Shown here: piece by piece, positions 16,128 to 24,432 of the stretch
How the letters are laid out: every line of letters begins with the position of its first letter
How positions within the stretch are numbered: position 1 is the first letter of the stretch
DNA from: an uncultured Pelagibacteraceae bacterium
GTDB taxonomy: Bacteria > Pseudomonadota > Alphaproteobacteria > Pelagibacterales > Pelagibacteraceae
Length of the DNA stretch: 64,000 nt
Assembly (NCBI GenBank): GCA_902599665.1
Contig: CACKGK010000003.1
Location: forward strand, 48,361 to 112,360
Direction: 5' to 3'
Program-made: the position numbers and the translations under genes
Notes under the pieces: model-generated
Database searches by the model: none
What the model was told of the DNA's origin: nothing
Seen by the model: the letters and a program-made list of their open reading frames with translations, nothing else

Positions 16128-16964
16128 ATGCATGCAGGAATTATATTTTTACTGGTCATCGTCGGATCAATACTGTTTCATATCTTTACACCTTGGTATT
16201 GGACAGACATAGCGTCAAATTGGAAAGGAATGGATGATACAATCACACTTACTTTCTGGGTAGGTGGAGGAGTTTTTGTTGCCGTTTGTCTATTCATGAT
16301 TTATTGCGTTTTTAGATATCAACATAAAGAGGATAGAAGAGCAGAATATAAACCTGAAGACAAAAAATTAGAAAAAATTTTAACTTGGGCAACAACATTT
16401 GGAGTTGCTGCTCTGTTAGCACCAGGACTTATAATTTGGAATCAATACGTAAATGTTCCAAAGAATGCAATCGAAGTTGATGTAATGGCATGGCAATGGG
16501 GATGGCAATACAGGTTACCAGGCAAAGATGGAAAATTAGGAACAACCCAAGTCAGGAACATTGCAGATAATAATCCGTTTGGTATCAATCCAGATGATCC
16601 ATTTGGTAAAGATGACATAATGGTAGAAAGTGATGTAATAAATTTAGAAAATAATAGACCTGTAAAAATTTTATTAAGATCTGTAGATGTACTTCATAAC
16701 TGGTATGTGCCTCAGTTCAGAGCAAAAATGGATGCTGTTCCTGGAACAGTAACTTTTTATTGGTTTGAACCCAACAAAGTTGGAGAGTATGAAGTTTTAT
16801 GTGCAGAGTATTGTGGTGTTGGACACTATGCTATGAGAGGTGGTGTTGAAGTTCAGGATAAAGCTGATTATGAAGCTTGGTTAGGAGAACAAGAAACCTT
16901 CGAACAGTTATCAGCTAGATATGAAAAATTAAACGTAGATGGGAACAAATTAGCTAAAAAATAA
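16128..16964 (+). CDS. ctaC: cytochrome c oxidase subunit II
   Basis: Carries the CuA electron-entry site of an aa3-type oxidase. The 278 residues have three hydrophobic segments (~3-20, ~43-62, ~90-105) and then the periplasmic cupredoxin domain. The aromatic WQWGWQYRLPG precedes the CuA ligands His190, Cys225, Glu227, Cys229, His233 and Met236. There is no C-terminal cytochrome c domain, so it is not a caa3 type. The ATG has only a weak AGG upstream. It is the first gene of ctaC-ctaD-ctaE-subunit IV-small protein-ctaB. Confidence 0.96.
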   Translation: MHAGIIFLLVIVGSILFHIFTPWYWTDIASNWKGMDDTITLTFWVGGGVFVAVCLFMIYCVFRYQHKEDRRAEYKPEDKKLEKILTWATTFGVAALLAPGLIIWNQYVNVPKNAIEVDVMAWQWGWQYRLPGKDGKLGTTQVRNIADNNPFGINPDDPFGKDDIMVESDVINLENNRPVKILLRSVDVLHNWYVPQFRAKMDAVPGTVTFYWFEPNKVGEYEVLCAEYCGVGHYAMRGGVEVQDKADYEAWLGEQETFEQLSARYEKLNVDGNKLAKK

Positions 16965-17009
16965 CAATTTAATAATTTAAAAAAATATATATATAAAGGA
17001 TAAAATAAT

Positions 17010-18848
17010 ATGTCAGACGAATACGATAACAATAAATCATATCAAGCACAATCATCAGAGGTGATGGATGGTTCTACAGGCTCGGTGAATCCAGACATAG
17101 ATTATGTAAGACCATCTGAGGTAGGTGAACAAGAATTATATCATCCACATAGTTTTATTGAGAAATGGGTATTTTGCCAAGACGCAAAAGTGATTGGGGT
17201 ACAATATTTTTTAACAGCAGTATTTACAGGAGTTGTAGGATTAATTTTATCATGGTTAATGAGACTTCAACTAGGTTTTCCTGAATTAGCTGGTTTCATG
17301 ACTGCAGAACATTACTATCAGTTCGTAACTATGCATGGAATGATAATGGTAGTTTATTTTTTAACCGCACTATTTCTTGGAGGCTTTGGTAACTATTTAA
17401 TACCATTAATGGTTGGAGCAAGAGATATGGTTTTTCCATATGTAAACATGTTGAGTTTTTGGATGTTCTTTGTTGCTGTTGCAGTTTTGATGGCAAGTTT
17501 CTTTGTGCCAGGTGGTCCAACAGGAGCTGGATGGACTTTATATCCTCCTCAAACAATTTTAGAGGGAACTCCTGGAGCAGGTATGGGAATTTTATTAATG
17601 CTTATTTCTTTATCTCTTTTTGTAATTGGATTTACAATGGGTGGACTAAATTACATGATTACAATTCTCCAAGCTAGAACTAGAGGAATGACATTAATGA
17701 GAATGCCTCTTACAGTCTGGGGTATATTTACAGCTACAGTACTTGCGATGTTAGCATTTCCAGCATTATTGGTAAGTGCTATAATGATGACTTTAGATAA
17801 AGTTTTACAAACTAGTTTCTTCATGCCAACAATATTAAAGGCTGGTGAAGTTCTAGAATATGGTGGTGGAAGCCCAATTCTTTTCCAACACTTGTTTTGG
17901 TTCTTTGGACACCCTGAAGTATATATTGTTGCATTGCCTGCATTTGGAATAGTTTCAGATTTAATTTCCGTTCATGCTAGAAAAAATATTTTTGGATATA
18001 GAATGATGGTATGGGCGATTGTAGGAATCGGAGCATTAAGTTTCTTTGTTTGGGCACACCACATGTATGTAAGTGGGATGAACCCTTGGTTCGGTTTCTT
18101 CTTTGCAACAACCACATTGATTATTGCGGTCCCGACAGCGATGAAAGTTTATAACTGGATACTAACTTTATGGAGAGGAAATATAAGAATAAATGTAGTT
18201 ATGTTGTGGTGTTTAGGTTTTATTGTAACATTTGTTAATGGTGGAATTACTGGAATATTTTTAGGAAACGTGTCAGTTGATGTTCCATTATCAGATACTT
18301 ATTTCGTCATTGCGCACTTTCATATGGTTATGGGTATTGCACCGTTAATGGTAATTATGGGTGCAGTTTATCACTGGTTCCCATTAGTTGCAGGGAAAAT
18401 GTTAGATGAAGGTCTTGGAAAATGGCACTTCTGGATTACTTTCTTAGGTGCTTACTCCATTTACTTCCCGATGCACTATTTAGGTTTCATCGGAGTTCCA
18501 AGAAGATATTTTGAAATGTATGATAGTCCCTATATGACATCAGCAGTAGGAATGAATGAATTTATTAGTATTGCAGCATTCATAGTAGGCGCTGCACAAT
18601 TTATTTTAATCTTCAACATAATTAAAACATTAAAAACAGGTAAAAAGGCCGAGCAAAATCCTTGGAAAGCTAATTCACTAGAATGGTACACTTCTTCTGT
18701 TCCGCCAGAACACGGTAATTTCGGCGACAGACTTCCAGTTGTGCACAGATGGCCGTATGATTTTAGCGTTCCAGGAGCTAAGGAAGATTATATTCCACAA
18801 ACTACCGCTCCAAGTGAAGTAATACACACAGAAGTAGAAAAAACATAA
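17010..18848 (+). CDS. ctaD: cytochrome c oxidase subunit I
   Basis: Catalytic subunit with heme a, heme a3 and CuB. The 612 residues are longer than the ~530-560 of typical A-type subunits, mostly through a polar N-terminal ~48 residues. Ligands and channels are intact: His109 and His438 for heme a, His436 for heme a3, and His301, His350 and His351 for CuB with Tyr305 in HPEVY. The D-channel has Asn128, Asp139, Asn146 and Glu303, and the K-channel has Lys379 in PTAMKV. It is therefore an A1-type proton-pumping oxidase. AAAGGA precedes the ATG. Confidence 0.97.
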   Translation: MSDEYDNNKSYQAQSSEVMDGSTGSVNPDIDYVRPSEVGEQELYHPHSFIEKWVFCQDAKVIGVQYFLTAVFTGVVGLILSWLMRLQLGFPELAGFMTAEHYYQFVTMHGMIMVVYFLTALFLGGFGNYLIPLMVGARDMVFPYVNMLSFWMFFVAVAVLMASFFVPGGPTGAGWTLYPPQTILEGTPGAGMGILLMLISLSLFVIGFTMGGLNYMITILQARTRGMTLMRMPLTVWGIFTATVLAMLAFPALLVSAIMMTLDKVLQTSFFMPTILKAGEVLEYGGGSPILFQHLFWFFGHPEVYIVALPAFGIVSDLISVHARKNIFGYRMMVWAIVGIGALSFFVWAHHMYVSGMNPWFGFFFATTTLIIAVPTAMKVYNWILTLWRGNIRINVVMLWCLGFIVTFVNGGITGIFLGNVSVDVPLSDTYFVIAHFHMVMGIAPLMVIMGAVYHWFPLVAGKMLDEGLGKWHFWITFLGAYSIYFPMHYLGFIGVPRRYFEMYDSPYMTSAVGMNEFISIAAFIVGAAQFILIFNIIKTLKTGKKAEQNPWKANSLEWYTSSVPPEHGNFGDRLPVVHRWPYDFSVPGAKEDYIPQTTAPSEVIHTEVEKT

Positions 18849-18857
18849 GAGAAATAA

Positions 18858-19568
18858 ATGTCTGAACCAAAAATAGACGGCTTCGAACTTAAACCAGGGT
18901 TTAAGGGGATGGCGTCTGACACAGCATCAGACCAAACTATGTTTAAAGGTGTGCATTGGGGTAAAGCTATGATGTGGATCTTCCTATTGAGTGATACTTT
19001 TGTTTTTAGTTGTTTTTTAATTTCATATATGAAAGGAAGAGGTTCAACTCCTGTAGAATGGCCAAATCCTAGTGAAGTATTTGCGCTAGAGGCATTTGGT
19101 GTACCTGTACCGTTATTACTGATTGCTCTTATGACCTTTGTTTTGATCACTAGTAGCGGAACAATGGCGATCGCAGTTAAATATGGATATGAAAAAAATA
19201 GAAAAATGTGTGGTTGGCTATTATTAGCGACTGCTCTGGGAGGTTTAACTTTTGTTGGAATGCAGGCTTATGAATGGTCAAAATTAATTCATGAGGGTGT
19301 GAGACCTTGGGAAAATCCATTTGGAGCTGCTCAATTTGGATCATTTTTCTTTATGATAACTGGTTTTCATGGCTTTCACGTATCTATCGGAGTAATCTTT
19401 TTATTTATATATACTTATAAAGTGTTTGCTGGCCACTATGAAAAAGGCAAAAAAGGATGGTTCACTAAATTAAAGGGAGATTATGTAGAAATTGAGATTT
19501 TAGGTCTTTATTGGCACTTCGTAGATCTTGTATGGGTTTTTATTTTTGCATTCTTTTACTTGTGGTAA
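18858..19568 (+). CDS. ctaE: cytochrome c oxidase subunit III
   Basis: A 236-residue membrane subunit of the aa3-type oxidase. Family features include FLLSDTFVFSCFLISY (~40), GMQAYEWSKL (~135), ITGFHGFHVSIGV (~170) and the C-terminal YWHFVDLVWVFIFAFFYLW. It starts nine bases after ctaD and is followed nine bases later by the subunit IV gene. No intervening ctaG (Cox11) gene is present, although many alphaproteobacteria carry one near here. Confidence 0.95.
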   Translation: MSEPKIDGFELKPGFKGMASDTASDQTMFKGVHWGKAMMWIFLLSDTFVFSCFLISYMKGRGSTPVEWPNPSEVFALEAFGVPVPLLLIALMTFVLITSSGTMAIAVKYGYEKNRKMCGWLLLATALGGLTFVGMQAYEWSKLIHEGVRPWENPFGAAQFGSFFFMITGFHGFHVSIGVIFLFIYTYKVFAGHYEKGKKGWFTKLKGDYVEIEILGLYWHFVDLVWVFIFAFFYLW

Positions 19569-19576
19569 AATAAATT

Positions 19577-19936
19577 ATGGAAAATACAAATAATATTGAA
19601 AAAACAGATAAAAAAGAGGAGGCTTCCACACATAAAATTGGAATTTATCTTTGGATTTGGACTTTGTTATTCGTGCTCAGCTTTTTTTCTTATATGGTCG
19701 ACTGGTATCAATTCCAAGGAATGTTGAGATGGTCATTAATATTATTCTTCATGTTCTTAAAAGCTGGTCTGATAATGGCATTTTTCATGCACCTGTTTTG
19801 GGAAAGATATGCATTGGTAAATGTTCTTTTATGGCCAATGACGGCTATAGCTTGCTTCATATTTTTAATGGCAGCTGAATTTCAGTATACATTATTTTCA
19901 AGATTATTTTATTTTGTAGTTGGAGGTGGAGCTTAA
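19577..19936 (+). CDS. cytochrome c oxidase subunit IV family protein
   Basis: A 119-residue protein with a charged N-terminus (~20 residues) and three hydrophobic helices. The middle helix contains KAGLIMAFFMHLFWERYALV, the hallmark of bacterial CtaF/caa3-type subunit IV and related proteins. It is an accessory subunit of the oxidase with no redox centre. It lies between ctaE and the small membrane gene. The Shine-Dalgarno-like stretch at its 3' end probably serves the next gene. Confidence 0.85.
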   Translation: MENTNNIEKTDKKEEASTHKIGIYLWIWTLLFVLSFFSYMVDWYQFQGMLRWSLILFFMFLKAGLIMAFFMHLFWERYALVNVLLWPMTAIACFIFLMAAEFQYTLFSRLFYFVVGGGA

Positions 19937-19937
19937 A

Positions 19938-20201
19938 ATGGATGCATACGGATATTTAGCTTTCTTCTTAATTTTATTTGTTTTCTTTATTTATATTGTT
20001 TGGTTTGGCTATTCAGTTAAATTAGAGAATCAGAAAGAACAGGGAGATAAAGTCTCTATAAATCCTTATGATCAAATACCTTTGCGTAGAAGATTAATTG
20101 ATAAGAAAAACAGCAAAGTAGGAATTTTTGATCTTGGAAATCATATCTTAATAGCGGGTGTTATATTACTTGTAATATTTGTTTCACTGAATGTTGAGTA
20201 G
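19938..20201 (+). CDS. small membrane protein in the oxidase operon
   Basis: An 87-residue protein that I do not recognise. It has an N-terminal aromatic-rich helix (~5-26), a basic central loop (NPYDQIPLRRRLIDKK) and a second helix (~68-85). The start is the ATG at 19938, because GGAGGTGGAG lies just upstream. An in-frame TTG at 19920 would place that site inside the gene. It sits between subunit IV and ctaB, with two bases to the ctaB GTG, so it is probably a subunit or assembly factor of the oxidase. That role is inference from position. Confidence 0.7.
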   Translation: MDAYGYLAFFLILFVFFIYIVWFGYSVKLENQKEQGDKVSINPYDQIPLRRRLIDKKNSKVGIFDLGNHILIAGVILLVIFVSLNVE

Positions 20202-20203
20202 TA

Positions 20204-21118
20204 GTGACCATAAATACAATTAAAAAAAAATCAGTTTCAATAAGTTTTTTATCTTATTTTAAATATCTATTATTATTAATGAAGCCAAGAGTAATGTCTT
20301 TGGTTATTTTTACTTGTGCTGTTGGTTTATTAACGGCTCCAGTTTCGGTTTCTTTTCTAAATTCAATAATTGCAATTTTTTTTGTTACTATGGGTGCAGG
20401 TGCTGCGGGTGCTCTAAATATGTGGTATGAGGCTGATCTTGATAAATTAATGACAAGAACTTGTCTTAGACCAATTCCTACTGGAAAAGTAAACAGGGAG
20501 CATGCTCTTTTATTTGGTACATTGCTATCAGTTATTTCTGTAGCTGGACTTTATTATTTTTCAAATTTAACATCAGCTATACTATTAACTATAACAATAG
20601 CATTTTACGTATTTGTTTATACAATTTGGTTAAAAAGAAAAACACCACAGAACATTGTAATAGGAGGAGCATCTGGAGCGTTGCCTCCAGTTATTGGCTG
20701 GACAATAGCTACTAACTCGCTAACATTTGAACCAATAACATTTTTCTTAATAATATTTTTTTGGACCCCATCTCATTTTTGGGCTCTTAGCCTTTATAAA
20801 GCAGATGACTATCAAAAAGCTAAAATCCCAATGTTACCGATTACTAATGGAATTGAAGAGACAAAGAAGAATATATTTGTTTATTCATTAATAATGTTAC
20901 CGATAGTAATTTTGCCTTATTATATCGGGTTTGTTGGTGAAACATTTCTTATTGTTTCTTTATTACTGACATTTTATTATAATTATGTCTGTTACGATCT
21001 TCTAAAATTCAAAAAAAACAAATTTGAAATTAAGAAGGCTAAAAAGGTATTTTCTTACTCAATTTTTTACTTATTTTTGCTTTTTGTCTTATTTTTGGTA
21101 GACCAGATCATAAAATAA
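20204..21118 (+). CDS. ctaB: protoheme IX farnesyltransferase (heme O synthase)
   Basis: UbiA-superfamily enzyme that converts heme B to heme O, the precursor of heme A. The 304 residues have about eight membrane helices and both Asp-rich loops: NMWYEADLDKLMTRTCLRP (~75) and ALSLYKADDYQKAKIPMLP (~200). It starts with GTG at 20204, directly after the small membrane gene, and is the last gene of the oxidase operon. Heme A synthase (ctaA) is not in the window. Confidence 0.94.
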   Translation: MTINTIKKKSVSISFLSYFKYLLLLMKPRVMSLVIFTCAVGLLTAPVSVSFLNSIIAIFFVTMGAGAAGALNMWYEADLDKLMTRTCLRPIPTGKVNREHALLFGTLLSVISVAGLYYFSNLTSAILLTITIAFYVFVYTIWLKRKTPQNIVIGGASGALPPVIGWTIATNSLTFEPITFFLIIFFWTPSHFWALSLYKADDYQKAKIPMLPITNGIEETKKNIFVYSLIMLPIVILPYYIGFVGETFLIVSLLLTFYYNYVCYDLLKFKKNKFEIKKAKKVFSYSIFYLFLLFVLFLVDQIIK

Positions 21119-21159
21119 ATAATCCTATTTATTTTATAGGAAAATGGTAAAAAAAATTC

Positions 21160-22530
21160 ATGAAGTATGTAAGTACAAGAGATAATTCTATAGAATATAG
21201 TTTTGAAGAGGTTTTCATCAAAGGTTTAGCTGATGATGGGGGACTTTATGTGCCTACATCTTTAAAAAAATTCAGCTCAGATGAATTGTCAGATCTTAAA
21301 AATCTTAATTACTATGATTTATCTACTGAAATAATAAATTTGTTTTCATCTGATTTTATATCTAAAGAAGATCTTTCTGAGTTAATTGAAAAATCTTATT
21401 CAACTTTTAGAGAAAAAGAAGTTATTAAAATCTCAAATCTTGGTGATCTAAAATTGTTAGAACTTTTTCATGGACCAACACTAGCTTTTAAAGATGTTGC
21501 TATGCAATTTATTGGTAATTTATATCAATATTATTTAACTAAAAATGATAAAAAAATTAATATTGTTGTTGCTACCTCTGGTGATACAGGGGCAGCTGCT
21601 ATTGATGCGATTAGAGGTAAATCGAATTTAAATATTTTCGTTTTACATCCTAATAATAGAATTTCACCAGTTCAAAGAAAATTAATGACAACAGTTGAAG
21701 ATGAAAATGTTTTCAATATCGCAATTGATGGAAATTTTGATGACTGTCAAAATATTGTTAAACAAATGTTTTCAGATTTATCTTTTTCAAATTCAATCAA
21801 CATGTCAGGGGTTAATTCTATTAATTGGGCAAGAATTATAGCTCAAGCTGTTTATTATTTTTATACTTATTTTAAACTTAATGAAGATAAGCCTATCTCA
21901 TTTTCAGTTCCAACAGGAAACTTTGGAGATGTTTTTGCAGGTTATCTTGCAAAAGAAATGGGATTGCCCATAGATAAACTTATTGTTGCAACTAATGAGA
22001 ATGATATTTTGCATCGAGCGATTTCTAAAGGTGATTATATTTCAAAAAAAGTTAAAGAAACACTTTCCCCAAGTATGGATATTCAATTAGCAAGTAATTT
22101 TGAAAGATTAATTTATTATGTGAATAATTCTAATTCTGACATTACATCAGATATAATGAAAAAAATTAAGAATAATGAATATAAAATAGAAAAATCAAAT
22201 TTAGACATTATCCAAAAAGATTTTATTTCAGAAAGTTGTGATGAAAATGAAACTTTAGAAATTATTAAACAACATTTTGACAGAAGTAGCGTCATATTAG
22301 ATCCTCATACTGCAGTTGGAGTAGGGGCTGCAAATAAGCTAAATTTTAGTGATTGTGTAGTTTTATCTACAGCACATCCATGTAAATTTCCAGCTGCTAC
22401 AGATAAGGCTATAAATAAACATGAAGAACTACCTAAAGAGCTACAATATGTTCATAGTAAAGAGGAAAATTTTCAACTATTAAAAAATGATACAGAGGTA
22501 GTAAAAAATTTCGTTAAAAGTAAATTATGA
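21160..22530 (+). CDS. thrC: threonine synthase
   Basis: PLP enzyme that converts O-phosphohomoserine to threonine. The 456 residues begin MKYVSTRDNSIEYSFEEV and contain the PLP lysine in HGPTLAFKDVAMQF (~112), ATSGDTGAAAIDAI (~147) and VPTGNFGDVFAGY (~265). It is the longer type found in many Gram-negatives and fungi. It overlaps the peroxiredoxin gene by four bases (ATGA). Homoserine kinase (thrB), the preceding pathway step, is nearby but on the opposite strand. Confidence 0.95.
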   Translation: MKYVSTRDNSIEYSFEEVFIKGLADDGGLYVPTSLKKFSSDELSDLKNLNYYDLSTEIINLFSSDFISKEDLSELIEKSYSTFREKEVIKISNLGDLKLLELFHGPTLAFKDVAMQFIGNLYQYYLTKNDKKINIVVATSGDTGAAAIDAIRGKSNLNIFVLHPNNRISPVQRKLMTTVEDENVFNIAIDGNFDDCQNIVKQMFSDLSFSNSINMSGVNSINWARIIAQAVYYFYTYFKLNEDKPISFSVPTGNFGDVFAGYLAKEMGLPIDKLIVATNENDILHRAISKGDYISKKVKETLSPSMDIQLASNFERLIYYVNNSNSDITSDIMKKIKNNEYKIEKSNLDIIQKDFISESCDENETLEIIKQHFDRSSVILDPHTAVGVGAANKLNFSDCVVLSTAHPCKFPAATDKAINKHEELPKELQYVHSKEENFQLLKNDTEVVKNFVKSKL

Positions 22531-23012
22531 AGCTAAAAGTCAATGATCAAATACCAGATGCAAAAATATTCCATTTAATTGATGGTGAACCTAAAGAACA
22601 AAATATATCTGAGGTATTAGGATTAAAAAAAATAATATTATTTGGTTTACCTGGTGCATTTACAGCTACATGCTCTAAATTTCATTTACCAGGTTATGTT
22701 AAAAATGCTCAACAAATCTTAGATAAAGGTATTGATAAAATATTTTGCTTAGCTGTTAATGACCCTTATGTAATGAATGCTTGGGGTGAGGCGAATAATA
22801 TAGGAGAAAATATAACTATGTTAGCTGATCCTTATTTGTCATTTACTGAGCTTATTGGTGCTGAAGTTGATAGGAATTCAAAAGGCATGGGAATGAGATC
22901 AAGTCGTTACGCTATGGTTATTGAAAATTTAAAGGTTCAAAATATTCAAGAAGAAGATGAAACTAAAAATTGTGGAATATCCTCAGCAGAGGGAATTTTA
23001 GATATTATTTAG
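22527..23012 (+). CDS. peroxiredoxin, Prx5 type
   Basis: Thiol peroxidase of 161 residues with the Prx5 active-site block LPGAFTATCSKFHLPGY, peroxidatic Cys at 49, and the WGEANNI and DRNSKGMGMRSSRYAM blocks. An additional Cys in TKNCGISSAEGIL near the C-terminus could be the resolving residue. It reduces hydrogen peroxide or alkyl hydroperoxides. It is translationally coupled to thrC and ends before the strong hairpin at 23017-23044. Confidence 0.9.
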   Translation: MKLKVNDQIPDAKIFHLIDGEPKEQNISEVLGLKKIILFGLPGAFTATCSKFHLPGYVKNAQQILDKGIDKIFCLAVNDPYVMNAWGEANNIGENITMLADPYLSFTELIGAEVDRNSKGMGMRSSRYAMVIENLKVQNIQEEDETKNCGISSAEGILDII

Positions 23013-23016
23013 CAAG

Positions 23017-23046
23017 AAGGGCAGTTCTGTTGCCAGGTGCCCTTTT
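23017..23046. terminator. hairpin between convergent peroxiredoxin and rnhA genes
   Basis: A GC-rich inverted repeat in AT-rich surroundings: AAGGGCA (23017-23023) pairs with TGCCCTT (23038-23044). A further CTG/CAG pairing (27-29 with 34-36) closes a TTGC loop. TTTT follows on the plus strand (23043-23046). It fits an intrinsic terminator for the thrC-peroxiredoxin transcript. The minus-strand exit lacks a clear T-run, so two-way termination is uncertain. Confidence 0.65.
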
Positions 23047-23467
23047 ATAAATTTGCAGCTTCTCTAGCGATTAAATCTACTTCATTGTTTAAAGAATCTG
23101 TAGAGTGACCCTTCACCCAAATCCATTTTATTTTAAATTCATTAGTCAAAAGATCCAATTCAGTCCAGAGGTCTTTATTTTTTACAGGTTGTTTATTTGC
23201 AGTTTTCCAACTATTTTTTTTCCAGTTATGTATCCACTCTGTTATTCCTGATTTTACATATCTAGAGTCTGTGAAAATCTGCACATTACTTCCTTTAGGA
23301 ATTTTTTTAAGAGCTTTTATTGGAGCAAGTAATTCCATTTGATTATTTGTGGTATCTTTTTTGCTACCCTTTATATGGGTCTTCTTTTTATCATCTATAA
23401 TAATTGCAGCCCATCCACCATTTCCTGGATTACCCAAGCACGATCCATCAGTATAGATTTTTATCAT
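23045..23467 (-). CDS. rnhA: ribonuclease HI
   Basis: Degrades the RNA strand of RNA-DNA hybrids. The 140 residues hold the acidic metal-binding set: Asp in YTDGSCLGNPG, Glu in NQMELLAPI, Asp in FTDSRYV and the last Asp in NNEVDLIAREAA. The basic protrusion region (WKKNSWKTANKQPVKNKDLW) is present. It overlaps thrB by one base and is the last gene of the ispH-thrB-rnhA run. Confidence 0.95.
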   Translation of the reverse strand: MIKIYTDGSCLGNPGNGGWAAIIIDDKKKTHIKGSKKDTTNNQMELLAPIKALKKIPKGSNVQIFTDSRYVKSGITEWIHNWKKNSWKTANKQPVKNKDLWTELDLLTNEFKIKWIWVKGHSTDSLNNEVDLIAREAANL

Positions 23468-24432
23468 TATCCATAATCCTTAAAAGAATTTAGTTTTCTA
23501 TGAAAATTTAATTTATCCAAATATTCTTTAGGATCTTTAATTTTAATTAATACTTTTTTAGGAGTATTTAAATAATCATATGATCTCGTAAGAAGATATC
23601 TTAAAGCTGAACCTCTACATAAAGTATTGAAATTACTCTTTTCTTTATAATTCAATTTTCGGATAGATTGGTAACCTCTTAATAATTGAGAAGATTTACT
23701 TTTATCTAAAATAAAAATTTTATTTCTTTTTTTAAAACATAATGCATTCACGCATGTAGCTAATTCATAAGCTAAAAAGTCATTTGCAGAAAAATAAAAA
23801 TCAATGAAACCATAATATTTTTTCTTATAGAAAAAAATATTATCAATAAATAGATCGCTGTGTATTATTCCATTTGGCATACTTTTTGGCCATTTTTTCT
23901 TGATATCGACTAAGTCAGTTCGCATAGTATCTATTAAATTACTTGAAAGTTTATTAATTTTTTTATCTATTCTATTCAATAAAGGTCCCCATGAATTCAC
24001 TGATAATGAATTTTTTCTATATAATCTTAATTTTTTTGCAGCCAAGTGTAACAGAGCTGCGTTTTTTCCAACTTGAAAACAGTCTTTTTTTGTTAGTTGA
24101 TTTTTGTCTTTTCCCTCTAAAAAGCTTACCAAACATGCAGTTTTATTTTTAATTTTGAATAAATATTTCCCTTTTTTATTCTTTATTGGCTCTGGACATT
24201 TGATTTTATTTTTTGATAAACCAAACATAAGGTTCATAAAAAAAGGTAAATCTTTTTTTTGAACTCTTTTTTCAAATATAGTCAGTATTATTTTTTTTTT
24301 ATTTGTTTTTATTAAGTAATTAGTATTTTCAATTCCTTTTTTTATACCTGAAAAAGATACAATTTTACCAATATTAAAGTTTTTTTCTATCATGCTTAAA
24401 TCGCTCTGATTTATCCTTGTATATACAGCCAT
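23467..24432 (-). CDS. thrB: homoserine kinase, aminoglycoside phosphotransferase-fold type
   Basis: Phosphorylates homoserine for threonine synthesis. The 321 residues belong to the kinase-like type II ThrB, not the GHMP type. They begin MAVYTRINQSDL and have GIKKGIENTNYLI (~30), the catalytic loop IIHSDLFIDNIFF (~190) and the metal-binding IDFYFSANDFLAYELA (~210). The start overlaps the ispH stop by one base. The product feeds ThrC, encoded on the other strand 1 kb away. Confidence 0.92.
   Translation of the reverse strand: MAVYTRINQSDLSMIEKNFNIGKIVSFSGIKKGIENTNYLIKTNKKKIILTIFEKRVQKKDLPFFMNLMFGLSKNKIKCPEPIKNKKGKYLFKIKNKTACLVSFLEGKDKNQLTKKDCFQVGKNAALLHLAAKKLRLYRKNSLSVNSWGPLLNRIDKKINKLSSNLIDTMRTDLVDIKKKWPKSMPNGIIHSDLFIDNIFFYKKKYYGFIDFYFSANDFLAYELATCVNALCFKKRNKIFILDKSKSSQLLRGYQSIRKLNYKEKSNFNTLCRGSALRYLLTRSYDYLNTPKKVLIKIKDPKEYLDKLNFHRKLNSFKDYG

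Noticed and set aside
18788..19150. Open frame on the minus strand opposite the ctaD/ctaE junction
   Set aside because: It lies antisense to well-conserved ctaD and ctaE, has no recognisable motif, and reflects codon structure of the real genes.
21123..21141. Inverted repeat TCCTAT-N7-ATAGGA between ctaB and thrC as a terminator or attenuator
   Set aside because: Weak six-base AT-rich stem without a T-run after it; no leader peptide seen for thrC.
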